Translations under genes and position numbers: made by a program
Shown here: positions 6,225-14,113 of the stretch, in pieces
Layout of the letters: every line of letters begins with the position of its first letter
Numbering within the stretch: the stretch's first letter is position 1
Notes under the pieces: model-generated
The model's database searches: none
What the model was told of the DNA's origin: nothing
Seen by the model: only the letters and a program-made list of their open reading frames with translations
NCBI GenBank assembly: GCA_050252335.1
Contig: JBFWLB010000058.1
Coordinates: 1 to 15,487 of the forward strand
Direction: 5' to 3'
Length of the DNA stretch: 15,487 bases
From: Berkiella_A sp050252335
GTDB taxonomy: Bacteria > Pseudomonadota > Gammaproteobacteria > Berkiellales > Berkiellaceae

Positions 6225-7397
6225 ATGCCAGCACTCTACATCCCTGATGAAGCATGGAACGATGCTAAAGAATTCTTTAACAACCCCAAAAATAAAAAGG
6301 CCGTTAAATTAAAAGATCCAATAAATCACCTTTCATTTATTTGCGTAGATGGGGAGATCTATGCAAAACAAACGAGGGAGTACTTAGGTAAAGGAGGATA
6401 TGGCAAGGTACAGCTTGTGCAAACAATAGCAGGACAACAGTTCGCGGTTAAAATTGAAGGCCGAGGCCTTAAAAGTGAAGACGACGCAGAGCTAATGATC
6501 CTGAGTCTACTTGGGAAATTCCATGGACAAGCTCAGAGAAAATTAAAAAAGGAAAAAGATTTTTTAGGCAGAAAAACAAATAAAAAATTATACACTATTT
6601 TAGATTTAGAGCACGGAGAAGAACTAGCAAAATTCTTAAAGAAAAATGCTAATCCTGTAAATACCTATATCGACATAGCGGATTACTATGCTGGAACAGC
6701 CCCTGATCCTGCTCTTGAAAAAAAGAGCGACACACAAAGTTTACATATTGCTTTTATGTGCGCTCAAGCACTATCAGGTTTGCATGCTAACAGTGTTATC
6801 CATGGAGATGTTAAGCCCGAGAATTTCATGATAAATTTTATAGGCGACATGATTGCAGTGGCTGCAATAGACTTTGGGCTTTCGCTAAGGCTAAAGTCAG
6901 GCGCTACGTCAGCGTTCGTGGAAAGTAAAGTCCCACTTGGCACGCCGAAATATACCCCTCCGGAAATTTGTTTTCCTCAAGGAAAGAAAAATATGCCACC
7001 TAAACACATCGTAAAAGACAAAGATTCTGGGCTTGAATTTGATAATACAAAATCCAAAAGAGTTTTTTCATTTTCCACAGATGTATATTCTCTAGGAATA
7101 ATATTTCGAGATGATTTGTCTCTTCCTAAGCATATTTACGAACCTATGATTAGTGCAAATCCTAAGGATAGGCCAAGCATGAACGAAGTGATTAAAGCTT
7201 TGGCCAACACACTTAAAGATAATCAAAATTTTGACCTTAGAAGTGAAAAACAAAAAGCGACTACCAAGACTACAACAACTACTACTACGACCACTATGCT
7301 TACAACGAGCAATAAACGGCGGGTAGTTGATGCTACTGGAGGCAATCCTGAGGACAATGATATGAGAGCCTCTAAAAAAATGAAAAAGTCACGCTAA
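6225..7397 (+). CDS. Eukaryote-like Ser/Thr protein kinase with basic, Thr-rich tail
   Basis: I use ATG 6225 (390 residues) because GAGAAG at 6213-6218 is 6 nt away; a TTG at 6219 is also in frame. Kinase motifs are complete: Gly loop GKGGYGKV (55-62), Lys76 in FAVK, catalytic loop HGDVKPEN (193-200; D195, K197, N200), DFG (216-218), GTPKYTPPE (239-247) and the alpha-F Asp in STDVYSLG (286). HRD is HGD, so it is a non-RD kinase. The segment after alpha-F is short, bringing the ANPKDRPSM box (from about 312) close. The tail has nine consecutive Thr (349-357), KRR (364-366) and KKMKK (384-388). There is no membrane segment, unlike PknB-type bacterial kinases, which favours an exported effector. 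Confidence 0.85.
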   Translation: MPALYIPDEAWNDAKEFFNNPKNKKAVKLKDPINHLSFICVDGEIYAKQTREYLGKGGYGKVQLVQTIAGQQFAVKIEGRGLKSEDDAELMILSLLGKFHGQAQRKLKKEKDFLGRKTNKKLYTILDLEHGEELAKFLKKNANPVNTYIDIADYYAGTAPDPALEKKSDTQSLHIAFMCAQALSGLHANSVIHGDVKPENFMINFIGDMIAVAAIDFGLSLRLKSGATSAFVESKVPLGTPKYTPPEICFPQGKKNMPPKHIVKDKDSGLEFDNTKSKRVFSFSTDVYSLGIIFRDDLSLPKHIYEPMISANPKDRPSMNEVIKALANTLKDNQNFDLRSEKQKATTKTTTTTTTTTMLTTSNKRRVVDATGGNPEDNDMRASKKMKKSR

Positions 7398-7932
7398 GGA
7401 TTACTAAATTCCGAGAATGCAGAAGAGCAGGGTCTTATAGAACGCTCATCCCCCAAACCGAATAAAAAAGCAATTTTAAGATCTTCATAACAGTGCATGC
7501 ACATCTTACCTGCAAATATGGGGGTACAATAGAGTCCCAATATTATGCATTTTGTCTGTTATTGCTGGATTTAAATGATTACTAATGAAAAACTAATGCT
7601 TTGATTCGTTTAATGGGCATAAAGCGTGATTAGTAAAAAAATAGTAGCTAAATATGGCACTGTAATGGGCAAATGTATGAAGAAAAATGTACATTATAAA
7701 ACGCTTATCCAGCGCAGAATTGAAAAGCTCTTGGCCTCGTCACGCAAGCCTAATCAAGATAAAAATGCTGCTACACCTACCCTTTCTTTTTTGATTGGGA
7801 AAAATATACGGTTTTTCAGAGTACAGAAAAAAGCACCTATACGGATAGGTAGCCAATTCTCTGCCGCACAATATCATTTGAAATAGAGTAAAGATATATT
7901 TTTATATGCGATTGTGTTTAAAGCTAAATTGC
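7398..7932. other. Intergenic stretch with one doubtful small frame
   Basis: No confident gene is present. A + strand frame from GTG 7626 to 7886 encodes 86 very basic residues with no recognisable domain and no clear ribosome site; internal ATGs at 7665 and 7677 are also poorly supported. A 10-bp palindrome GTGCATGCAC lies at 7493-7502. I do not see a clear terminator for the kinase gene. Confidence 0.45.
7626..7886 (+). CDS. Doubtful small basic protein
   Basis: This 86-codon frame starts with GTG and lacks an obvious Shine-Dalgarno sequence. The product is rich in Lys and Arg (ISKKIVAKY, QRRIEKLLASSRKPNQDK) and has no signal peptide, membrane helix or motif that I recognise. It converges with the outer-membrane gene. 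It may be a chance frame or a decayed gene; I keep it only because nothing else explains the stretch. Confidence 0.2.
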   Translation: MISKKIVAKYGTVMGKCMKKNVHYKTLIQRRIEKLLASSRKPNQDKNAATPTLSFLIGKNIRFFRVQKKAPIRIGSQFSAAQYHLK

Positions 7933-7941
7933 TTAGCAATT
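7927..7941 (-). repeat. Small hairpin enclosing the barrel gene stop codon
   Basis: AATTGC (7927-7932) and GCAATT (7936-7941) pair around TTA, which is the TAA stop codon of the barrel gene on the - strand. A run of T-rich sequence is weak downstream, so this is at most an inefficient terminator. Confidence 0.3.
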
Positions 7942-8760
7942 AAACCTTACCCCCATATTACCTAAATGATAGTTTTGTGCCTTTAGTTTCACTCTCCAGC
8001 TACTTGTTTCTGCATGGGTAGGATAAACAGTAGAACCAAAATCAAAATCAGTGCTTGCTAAATACAGCCATCGATAATCAGCAAATAAACTAAAGTATTT
8101 ATTGAGATCGTAGCTAAAACCTAGCTTTAGTTGCCCCGCAAAAGTTGAAGTAATATCATGCGGATTTGCATTATAGTGGTTAATCCCTGCTTCAGGTGGA
8201 CTTATTTGATTAGCACTTGCATTTGATATTTTTACAATTGCATTACCAATACCAAAGCCCAAATAGGGATTGACTGGGGAGCGCGTGTTATTGAAATTTA
8301 AAATGGCGTTCGCAAGAAACATAGTTCTTCTCATTGGATATGAAACTATAAAATCATGCTCAGGAAGTCTCTCTGTATTATTGATAAACTCTCCATTCAC
8401 TGAACGCTTATTCATAGAGTATATTTCCAATTCTGCGCCAGGTTTTATCGCCCATTGCATCGAGGAATTTAAAGGGATCGCTTGTGCAAGATACCCAAGT
8501 TGCGCGCCTAAAAAAAATACATTTTTATTATTTAATTGACCAAAAGCATTGATGGATAAAGGCCCTCCTGCGGCTTCTGTAATAAAGGCTGTCGCATATT
8601 GACTTCCGTTAAAATGATTGGGTGCTCCACCACCTGCAAAAGCCCCTACATAGAATTTTCCAGCGCTGGGGATTGTTGGTGATTCTAGTGGCGTATAATT
8701 TGCAAAAGCTATGGGTGTTAAAGCAAATAAAAGAACTGATGAAGATATATGTAATTTCAT
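7933..8760 (-). CDS. Outer-membrane beta-barrel protein
   Basis: The 275-residue protein has a clear signal peptide (MKLHISSSVLLFALTPIAFA, cleavage likely after A20). The mature part alternates hydrophobic and polar residues with aromatic girdle residues and Gly-rich turns (GKFYVGAFAGGGAP, NPYLGFGIGNAIV, FSLFADYRWLYL), as in 8-stranded OmpA/OMP_b-brl-type barrels. It would sit in the outer membrane; no ligand can be inferred. GGAG lies 7 nt before ATG 8760. The last strand NMGVRFNC fits the GxxFxF beta-signal except that the usual final aromatic is Cys. The stop codon lies in the loop of a 6-bp hairpin (7927-7941). Its promoter carries a long palindrome. Confidence 0.8.
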   Translation of the reverse strand: MKLHISSSVLLFALTPIAFANYTPLESPTIPSAGKFYVGAFAGGGAPNHFNGSQYATAFITEAAGGPLSINAFGQLNNKNVFFLGAQLGYLAQAIPLNSSMQWAIKPGAELEIYSMNKRSVNGEFINNTERLPEHDFIVSYPMRRTMFLANAILNFNNTRSPVNPYLGFGIGNAIVKISNASANQISPPEAGINHYNANPHDITSTFAGQLKLGFSYDLNKYFSLFADYRWLYLASTDFDFGSTVYPTHAETSSWRVKLKAQNYHLGNMGVRFNC

Positions 8761-8808
8761 TAAAACTCCATTTGATGTTTTGTTCCATAGCTCTGTAGGC
8801 TAAGCATG

Positions 8809-8836
8809 ATTATACTATTTTGTATTGTTCCAGCAA
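8809..8836 (-). promoter_or_regulatory. Promoter of the outer-membrane barrel gene
   Basis: On the - strand TTGCTG (8836-8831) is separated by 16 nt from a perfect TATAAT (8814-8809). Transcription would begin near 8802, giving a leader of about 42 nt before ATG 8760. The -35 lies across the loop of the palindrome at 8816-8859, so a protein bound there would block RNA polymerase. Confidence 0.5.
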
Positions 8837-8859
8837 GCTTTTTGGAACTATACAAAATA
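8816..8859. promoter_or_regulatory. Long palindrome (17-bp arms) over the barrel promoter
   Basis: TATTTTGTATTGTTCCA (8816-8832) and TGGAACTATACAAAATA (8843-8859) are reverse complements in 16 of 17 positions, with a 10-nt centre. It overlaps the -35 and spacer of the barrel promoter. An operator for a dimeric or tetrameric repressor is the simplest reading; a short mobile-element relic is an alternative. No T-tract supports termination. Confidence 0.55.
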
Positions 8860-8985
8860 AATGCATCCTGGATATTTTAACGCTGCTTTTTGTTTCAAAG
8901 TAATAAGAATTTAATCCAAAAATTTTCTAAATGCTTGATAGGACAGAAATACCGAGCTGCAATCCTTAAAAATACGCGAGGGAAT

Positions 8986-9336
8986 TTATTTCTTCTTGTT
9001 CGCAGCTCTTATAGCGACACTGTAAGCTTTATTTGCCCAATCACGCATTTCTTCGATATTGTCTAAGGTTTCTTCGGGGGCTTGAAAATAGCCTAGTTTA
9101 AAAATTTTACCTTGTTTTTGATATGAAAAGGCTTCAAGCCCCCTTTCTACAAAATCCGCTTCAGTAGCTTTGTCTGCTTTTAGATAAAGTGTACTATTTG
9201 CAATTAAAGCAAACATTAAACCATCAAGAAAAATACCATAACCTCCAAACATCTTTTTTGAATAAGCAGGGCCAATGGATTGCATAAGATCCACAACATA
9301 AATTACATATTCTTTTTCAGGATTTGAGCTTGCCAT
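8986..9336 (-). CDS. TfoX N-terminal domain protein
   Basis: I use ATG 9336 (116 residues), 5 nt after AGGTGA (9347-9342); a GTG at 9345 lies inside that ribosome site. The protein matches the TfoX N-terminal domain: EYVIYVVDLMQSIGP, the core KKMFGGYGIFLDGLMFALI and TLYLKAD, and KIFKLGYFQAPEETLDN. Full TfoX/Sxy, an activator of competence genes with CRP, has a second C-terminal domain that is missing here, so this is a stand-alone TfoX_N protein of unknown role. It is divergent from mntP and there is no sign of damage. Confidence 0.85.
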   Translation of the reverse strand: MASSNPEKEYVIYVVDLMQSIGPAYSKKMFGGYGIFLDGLMFALIANSTLYLKADKATEADFVERGLEAFSYQKQGKIFKLGYFQAPEETLDNIEEMRDWANKAYSVAIRAANKKK

Positions 9337-9505
9337 ATCAGTCACCTAGCTTTTGATGGCTGTTCGAAATATTAAATTATCTTATAAATTCATAGCACCG
9401 TACAATATGAAGATTGCAGTCTTATCTCGTCTTTTGGCAAAATCACTTTATGTGGTGAGTTTATTAGCTGCAGTCTCTGCTATATGAGTGCAAATTGGAG
9501 ATATC

Positions 9506-10072
9506 ATGAGCATTATTTCAAATACCATCATTGCATTTAGTATGTCGATGGATGCTTTTGCTGCAGCTATAGGCAAAGGGATTAGCTTGCGTAAGCCTAG
9601 CGTGGGTTACGCAATGAGAACTGGACTGGTGTTTAGTACAGTCGAAATGCTTGCACTTATTATTGGCTGGTTAATTGGTCTTATGGCAAGTGGCTCCATT
9701 TCATCTATAGATCATTGGGTCGCATTTGCTATTTTATTAGCGATTGGCTCAAAAATGATTTATGAAGGGATTCATAATTCAGAAATTGAGCGTAAAGAAG
9801 CGCATAAACTAAGTTTCTTGATTCTAACAGCTATCGGCACCAGTATAGACTCTATGGCTGTAGGCGCCACACTTGCATTATTAGAGGCGAATATTCTGTT
9901 AATGACCAGCATCATTGGTGCTGCTACATTTTGTATGAGCACATTAGGCATTATGATGGGGCATTACCTTGGTACAAAAGCAGGCAAGGTTGCTGAAGTG
10001 CTGGGGGGCTTATGCTTAATTGCAATTGGTACCAAGATATTAGTTGAACATCTTGATTTTTTGACCTCGTAG
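9506..10072 (+). CDS. mntP: Manganese efflux pump MntP
   Basis: ATG 9506 has GGAG 5 nt upstream and gives 188 residues, the same length as Escherichia coli MntP; a GTG at 9488 is less likely. Six hydrophobic segments form two related halves. The charged motifs of the family are present: SMSMDAFAAAIGKG with D16 in the first half and GTSIDSMAVGATLA with D115 in the second. The protein exports Mn2+ across the inner membrane and protects against manganese excess. In many bacteria mntP is controlled by a yybP-ykoY riboswitch or MntR; I could not recognise the riboswitch in the 160 bp upstream. Confidence 0.93.
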   Translation: MSIISNTIIAFSMSMDAFAAAIGKGISLRKPSVGYAMRTGLVFSTVEMLALIIGWLIGLMASGSISSIDHWVAFAILLAIGSKMIYEGIHNSEIERKEAHKLSFLILTAIGTSIDSMAVGATLALLEANILLMTSIIGAATFCMSTLGIMMGHYLGTKAGKVAEVLGGLCLIAIGTKILVEHLDFLTS

Positions 10073-10083
10073 ATAAATATTTT

Positions 10084-10117
10084 TTAAGCGTAAGTACTTT
10101 GAAGTATTCACGCTTAA
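10084..10117. terminator. Inverted repeat between convergent mntP and lipase-like genes
   Basis: TTAAGCGTAAGTACTT (10084-10099) and AAGTATTCACGCTTAA (10102-10117) match in 14 of 16 positions. It lies between two converging genes and may act as a bidirectional transcription stop. No T-tract follows on either strand, so factor-independent termination is doubtful. Confidence 0.4.
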
Positions 10118-10131
10118 GCGTCATGCTCACC

Positions 10132-12405
10132 TTACTTTAGTCCCTTTCTTCTTGATAGGGATGGTGCCTCAAAATCAGATGCAGTTATATTAACAAGTGA
10201 AGATTTAAAAAATTGAAATAGCAGAAAAGAACGTTGCTGATAATCTTCCGAATGATTTTTTTTAGATAAATCTTTAAGTGCTGATTTCTCTGAGCTCCGC
10301 TGAGCGTGTTCTGAAAGACTTTTTAAGAGCTTAGAAAATTCTGATGAAGTATCATTTTTTATATGTATTTTCAACTCAGCAATAAAATCTTTTCTTTTTC
10401 TGTCATTCAATAATATATACATTTCAGTAATATTTGATATTGAAAAAGGTTTTTCTTTTAATTGTTGAATGGCAGCTTGTATGATTCGAGTTTGGAATTC
10501 TTGCTGTATTTCATCAGTAGTAGGATATAATGTCTGCATTAAATATCCCAGATAAATTTCTTTCTTTCCAATATCAGGACTGCCAAAATTATAAAATTTA
10601 TCATAAAAATATTTGATTTTGGATGTTATATGAGTTGTATCTATTCCAATTTTTTCTGCGCGCTGCATCATTCTAGACAGCTCATTGATTTTATATTGCA
10701 CATGAGCGCCTGTTTGCCAGCTGTTAGGATCTTCTAAGTTATTAAGTGCTTGTTGAATGGCGCTCCATTTTCCATCTAGCTGTTTGTTAAGAATAGCCGT
10801 ATTCGTTTCTAAATATTTTGGATGTTTGTCAGGATTGAGAGTTGGATCATATACATGGGTAAGTATATAGTTTTTTAAACGGATGTAGCCAGACATTGGA
10901 TGATTGATTGCTTTCCAAACCACTGTGTTTAAAAAATTTGTAAATCGTCTTCTGGATTTATGACTAAACAGCTCATCTAAGTTATCAAGTTCTTTAATAT
11001 TTTTGTCATTTTGCCCAGCTAAAATCATTGCATGCGAAAGTAATGAGTAAGCCATAACACGTTTATAAATATAATCCCTAATTGCAGAATATTTAGGGAT
11101 TGTTTTATCTGTATCCACATGTAATATTTTGATCGGTGGCGAGAAAGTTCCAAATTTTGTCACAAAATCAATTAACTGCACAATCACAACGTTATTGTTT
11201 TTTAAAACGCCAGGAAGTGTGTTGCTGTCCTTCAGAAAGTTTTTTTTCAGATCTCTTAATGCCTGCTTATTTTTTATCTCAGGCGCAATTTCCCTGATCA
11301 TTTTGCTAAAGTGAACATGTGCATTCTCTAAATTAGATTGCATTTCTTCTTTATGCTTTTCCAGTAAAAACGGTGGTTCAAAGGCAGACACTTCAACCAT
11401 ATAGGGGAATTTAACAAGCATTTGCAATGATATGGAGCCCCCCAAACTTTGCCCAACACACTTAATACGTGCTGCCAACCAAAGCTTCTCATAATTCACG
11501 TCACCTTGTTTGTTTCTAAAATCATCCAAATGGTTCTCAAGGAGTTTTTTTAAATTATTCTTAAATTGGGCTTTAAACAGTTTCTCAAATCGTTCTTCGG
11601 ATGATTCAACAAAATTTTCACCAATACTATTACCAGAAATAGTATCGGCATGTATGGTAATAGCTGCACCTGAGGAAGTTGGTAATGGGTTTGTTCCCAT
11701 AAATACAATATGATCTTGAGTATATCCTACTACAGACTGTACTGGCCGCAGATATAATGCATGATAAGGCCCCCCTATTCCAGGATTCATGTTAAGGCGC
11801 TCTACTTGAGTCTCTTGTTGATGATATTGGCCATTAGCACCTTTAATGGGAATATTAAATGGGTGCCCATCGTTGGGTTCAGAAAATGGTAAATAGCACA
11901 TGGCACCAGAAATCATTAATTCGATTCGCTGCCTTCGGTCTTCCGTATTTTTTTGTCCTTTTAAAACAAGCAAATTATTTATTTTTTGAAATATTTGTTG
12001 AGCATTTAATGCGGGTGGCCCCTCTATACTGATATGAATTGTTTTTCGTACCACTTTTGTAAATCCTAATATTTTTAGGATGTACTCACAATTAGCTTGA
12101 TCTGACAATTTATCAAGTAGCTGAGAACTTTCGATTTTTGTCCCTTCCAATAATTTAAGTGCTACAAAATAATCATCTAATATCCTCTGCAATCCCATTT
12201 GAAATGCTTGCATTGTCACATCTTTATAGCCACGATGTGTATGATCAGTGGCAATGCCTTTGGCAATTTTAAGTGCAGATAAACGAGAACTGTTCAACCC
12301 CTTAAAACCTGTTTTATGCCCCCCAGCTCCCATTAACATCTCAAGTGCTGACATGACTGTTTTATTAATTGCTTCAATATCTTGCGATTCTTTATCGTTA
12401 GGCAT
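10132..12405 (-). CDS. Large lipase-like alpha/beta hydrolase, candidate effector
   Basis: The 757-residue protein has a lipase-like core: HIVFMGTNPLP (232-242) resembling the oxyanion-hole strand of class 3 lipases, the nucleophile elbow GQSLGG (S320), a late Asp in KILHVDTDKTIP (D431 or D433) and a later His in SLLSHAMILAG (H457). These are consistent with a Ser-Asp-His triad. The N-terminal 200 and C-terminal 280 residues are mostly helical and match nothing I know. There is no signal peptide or membrane segment, so if it acts on lipids it would be cytosolic or delivered by a specialised secretion system. AGGTGA precedes ATG 12405. It is divergent from the 459-residue unknown gene. The hydrolase assignment is moderate; the effector role is inference. 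Confidence 0.65.
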   Translation of the reverse strand: MPNDKESQDIEAINKTVMSALEMLMGAGGHKTGFKGLNSSRLSALKIAKGIATDHTHRGYKDVTMQAFQMGLQRILDDYFVALKLLEGTKIESSQLLDKLSDQANCEYILKILGFTKVVRKTIHISIEGPPALNAQQIFQKINNLLVLKGQKNTEDRRQRIELMISGAMCYLPFSEPNDGHPFNIPIKGANGQYHQQETQVERLNMNPGIGGPYHALYLRPVQSVVGYTQDHIVFMGTNPLPTSSGAAITIHADTISGNSIGENFVESSEERFEKLFKAQFKNNLKKLLENHLDDFRNKQGDVNYEKLWLAARIKCVGQSLGGSISLQMLVKFPYMVEVSAFEPPFLLEKHKEEMQSNLENAHVHFSKMIREIAPEIKNKQALRDLKKNFLKDSNTLPGVLKNNNVVIVQLIDFVTKFGTFSPPIKILHVDTDKTIPKYSAIRDYIYKRVMAYSLLSHAMILAGQNDKNIKELDNLDELFSHKSRRRFTNFLNTVVWKAINHPMSGYIRLKNYILTHVYDPTLNPDKHPKYLETNTAILNKQLDGKWSAIQQALNNLEDPNSWQTGAHVQYKINELSRMMQRAEKIGIDTTHITSKIKYFYDKFYNFGSPDIGKKEIYLGYLMQTLYPTTDEIQQEFQTRIIQAAIQQLKEKPFSISNITEMYILLNDRKRKDFIAELKIHIKNDTSSEFSKLLKSLSEHAQRSSEKSALKDLSKKNHSEDYQQRSFLLFQFFKSSLVNITASDFEAPSLSRRKGLK

Positions 12406-12622
12406 AGTTCTTCACCTTTTGATAATGCTTACTTTATGTAGATTCTAATTGATTTTAGGTAACGTATAAAAAAATTAATGTAGATAGCATAATTGTAGGC
12501 GTTCTATTAATTTATTGAAAAATATTGAAGTATATGCACGAAAATAATGCTTGCAATATTCAATAGCTAAGGTAGTATCCTAACCCTCAATTGGAAAGCT
12601 ATTTTAAAAGGCAAATCTTTTT
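12406..12622. promoter_or_regulatory. Divergent promoter region between two large unknown genes
   Basis: The 217-bp AT-rich gap should hold promoters for both genes. For the + strand gene, TTGCAA then 16 nt then TAGTAT (near 12551-12578) is a plausible promoter. For the - strand gene only a TAGAAT-type -10 is visible. The octamer ATGTAGAT occurs twice (12436-12443 and 12478-12485), 42 bp apart, and could be a regulator site. I found no good PmrA-type (TTAAT direct repeat) site. Confidence 0.3.
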
Positions 12623-14002
12623 ATGGCACAGCTAGATTTTAGTTCTTCTTCATTCGCTCAAGAAATACAAGAAAATATTCAAAACGTGGTTAAACATTTT
12701 CATTTTGAAAAACTTGAGGAGTTTGATGTAATCGTACATTTGCTCACGGAAATTTGTGAGCACAAAAAAATCATAACATCCATGCCTGCAATAAATAATA
12801 AATTGCATGACGACATCAAAAGAATAGAAGATATGCTAAATGACTATGATCTGTATATCTCTCTTCAATATATAAAAAATTATCCTGTAAAATTTATAGG
12901 AACTGATTTTGATACAGATGATATGACAGCAAAAGAAGAAAAGATATCTATTTTATTGTCTAATTTAGACAAAATAACAGATACAGATATTGAGAAAGCT
13001 TTTCAAGATCTTATCCTCACAGAAATTGCAGACCAAGCAAATTACTTGGGCAAAATAGGTTTAGAGAGCAAAAATGCTCGTATTCAAGAAAGAGCGATAA
13101 TAACGGAAAATGCTGACGCTACGCGTGAAACACTCAGAAATGCATTACCACCTGCGCCTGGCTCAGAGCGTTGCACTCTTACAGAAAAGTTTGCAGAAAT
13201 ACTGGGAGGCACGCTTCGCTATCAAGAAGTGATTGAAAAATTATCCGAAACATCAGGACTTATAAATTGCGCTGATATTCAAGGAAAAATTGATGGTAAT
13301 TATATAGATGCATATGGTTTAAAATGGTCTTTTACGCTTCATCATCAAGATGGCTCAAAAAACAATCTTGTGGTTCTGATCTCTAATGATCAGAGCATTG
13401 CACCAGATAATGAAAATCCTCATCATATAATAACTGCCGAACAAGCAACATGTACTTCTCTTTATGCAAATTTTAATTATGCTTGTGGTCCACATGCTAT
13501 TAGCACATCTAGCGTTTGTGACTTATTGCATACAATCATTCGCCAGCGCGCAGATGTCGCATTTGCTTATGCTTATGCCATAGCTTGTGATAAAACAGAA
13601 ATTTTCAATTCATTGCTTTCTGATTTTTTTGAACAAGCTTTATCAAGAGAAAAAATGATTGAAAAGATCAACACCAACACAGGAGCGCGTCTATTAGCCA
13701 TCCCTTTTGAACAATTATTTCAGCGTATATTGAACGATGTTTCTTTAGATTTGGAAAATATAGCTCAGTCACAAAGCTTGTTGTTTAATTTTCCACGACG
13801 AAACTCACAAGAGTCTAGTTTGAGTTCGTCATTTGATCTTGAAAATAGCCCTGATCTTTCATCAATCGAACCGCTTGTAGATGATAGTGATGAGGAGTCC
13901 TTAGATAATAATGCACCTCAAAATCTTTCTATGCCTGTTTATACAAGAGAAAACCCAAGAAGAAGTACTCGAGCACGGCGTGCTCCGAATCGCTATCAAT
14001 AA
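12623..14002 (+). CDS. Unknown 459-residue protein with CGPHA motif and Arg-rich tail
   Basis: I do not recognise the family. Residues 1-170 are helical and highly charged. A mixed alpha/beta part (about 185-380) contains LKWSFTLHHQDGS (H240, H241), a strand NLVVLISND, and NFNYACGPHAIST around C288. The last motif recalls the nucleophile loop (xDCGxx) of clan CE cysteine proteases, but the usual Gln before it is not seen. After about residue 390 the protein is disordered: a Ser-rich stretch, the acidic VDDSDEESLDNN (419-430), then RENPRRSTRARRAPNRY. There is no signal peptide or membrane segment. AAAAGG lies 11 nt before the ATG, slightly far. It is divergent from the lipase-like gene. A host-directed effector is the likeliest role. 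Confidence 0.6.
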   Translation: MAQLDFSSSSFAQEIQENIQNVVKHFHFEKLEEFDVIVHLLTEICEHKKIITSMPAINNKLHDDIKRIEDMLNDYDLYISLQYIKNYPVKFIGTDFDTDDMTAKEEKISILLSNLDKITDTDIEKAFQDLILTEIADQANYLGKIGLESKNARIQERAIITENADATRETLRNALPPAPGSERCTLTEKFAEILGGTLRYQEVIEKLSETSGLINCADIQGKIDGNYIDAYGLKWSFTLHHQDGSKNNLVVLISNDQSIAPDNENPHHIITAEQATCTSLYANFNYACGPHAISTSSVCDLLHTIIRQRADVAFAYAYAIACDKTEIFNSLLSDFFEQALSREKMIEKINTNTGARLLAIPFEQLFQRILNDVSLDLENIAQSQSLLFNFPRRNSQESSLSSSFDLENSPDLSSIEPLVDDSDEESLDNNAPQNLSMPVYTRENPRRSTRARRAPNRYQ

Positions 14003-14034
14003 ATTTCTCTGCAAAATCATTTGCTAAAGCGAAT

Positions 14035-14064
14035 AAAAAAATGCCTCTACTGATGTAGAGGCAT
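14035..14064 (-). terminator. Intrinsic terminator of the NTF2-like gene
   Basis: ATGCCTCTAC (14041-14050) and GTAGAGGCAT (14055-14064) form a perfect 10-bp stem with a 4-nt loop. On the - strand it is followed by an unbroken T-run (complement of the A-run 14035-14041). It lies 50 bp after the stop of the - strand gene at 14114. On the + strand there is no T-run, so it serves mainly the - strand. Confidence 0.85.
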
Positions 14065-14113
14065 TATGCGAATCATGCCTGGGGAGTACTAGATATATAC
14101 TGGTTTAATGAGA

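Noticed and set aside
9361..9505. A possible yybP-ykoY manganese riboswitch upstream of mntP
   Set aside because: I looked for the conserved aptamer landmarks of this class and could not find them; only weak repeats of GCAGTCT are present.
10084..10117. Treating the inverted repeat as a canonical intrinsic terminator
   Set aside because: The T-run lies before, not after, the stem on the + strand, and no T-run follows on the - strand; kept only as a low-confidence terminator.
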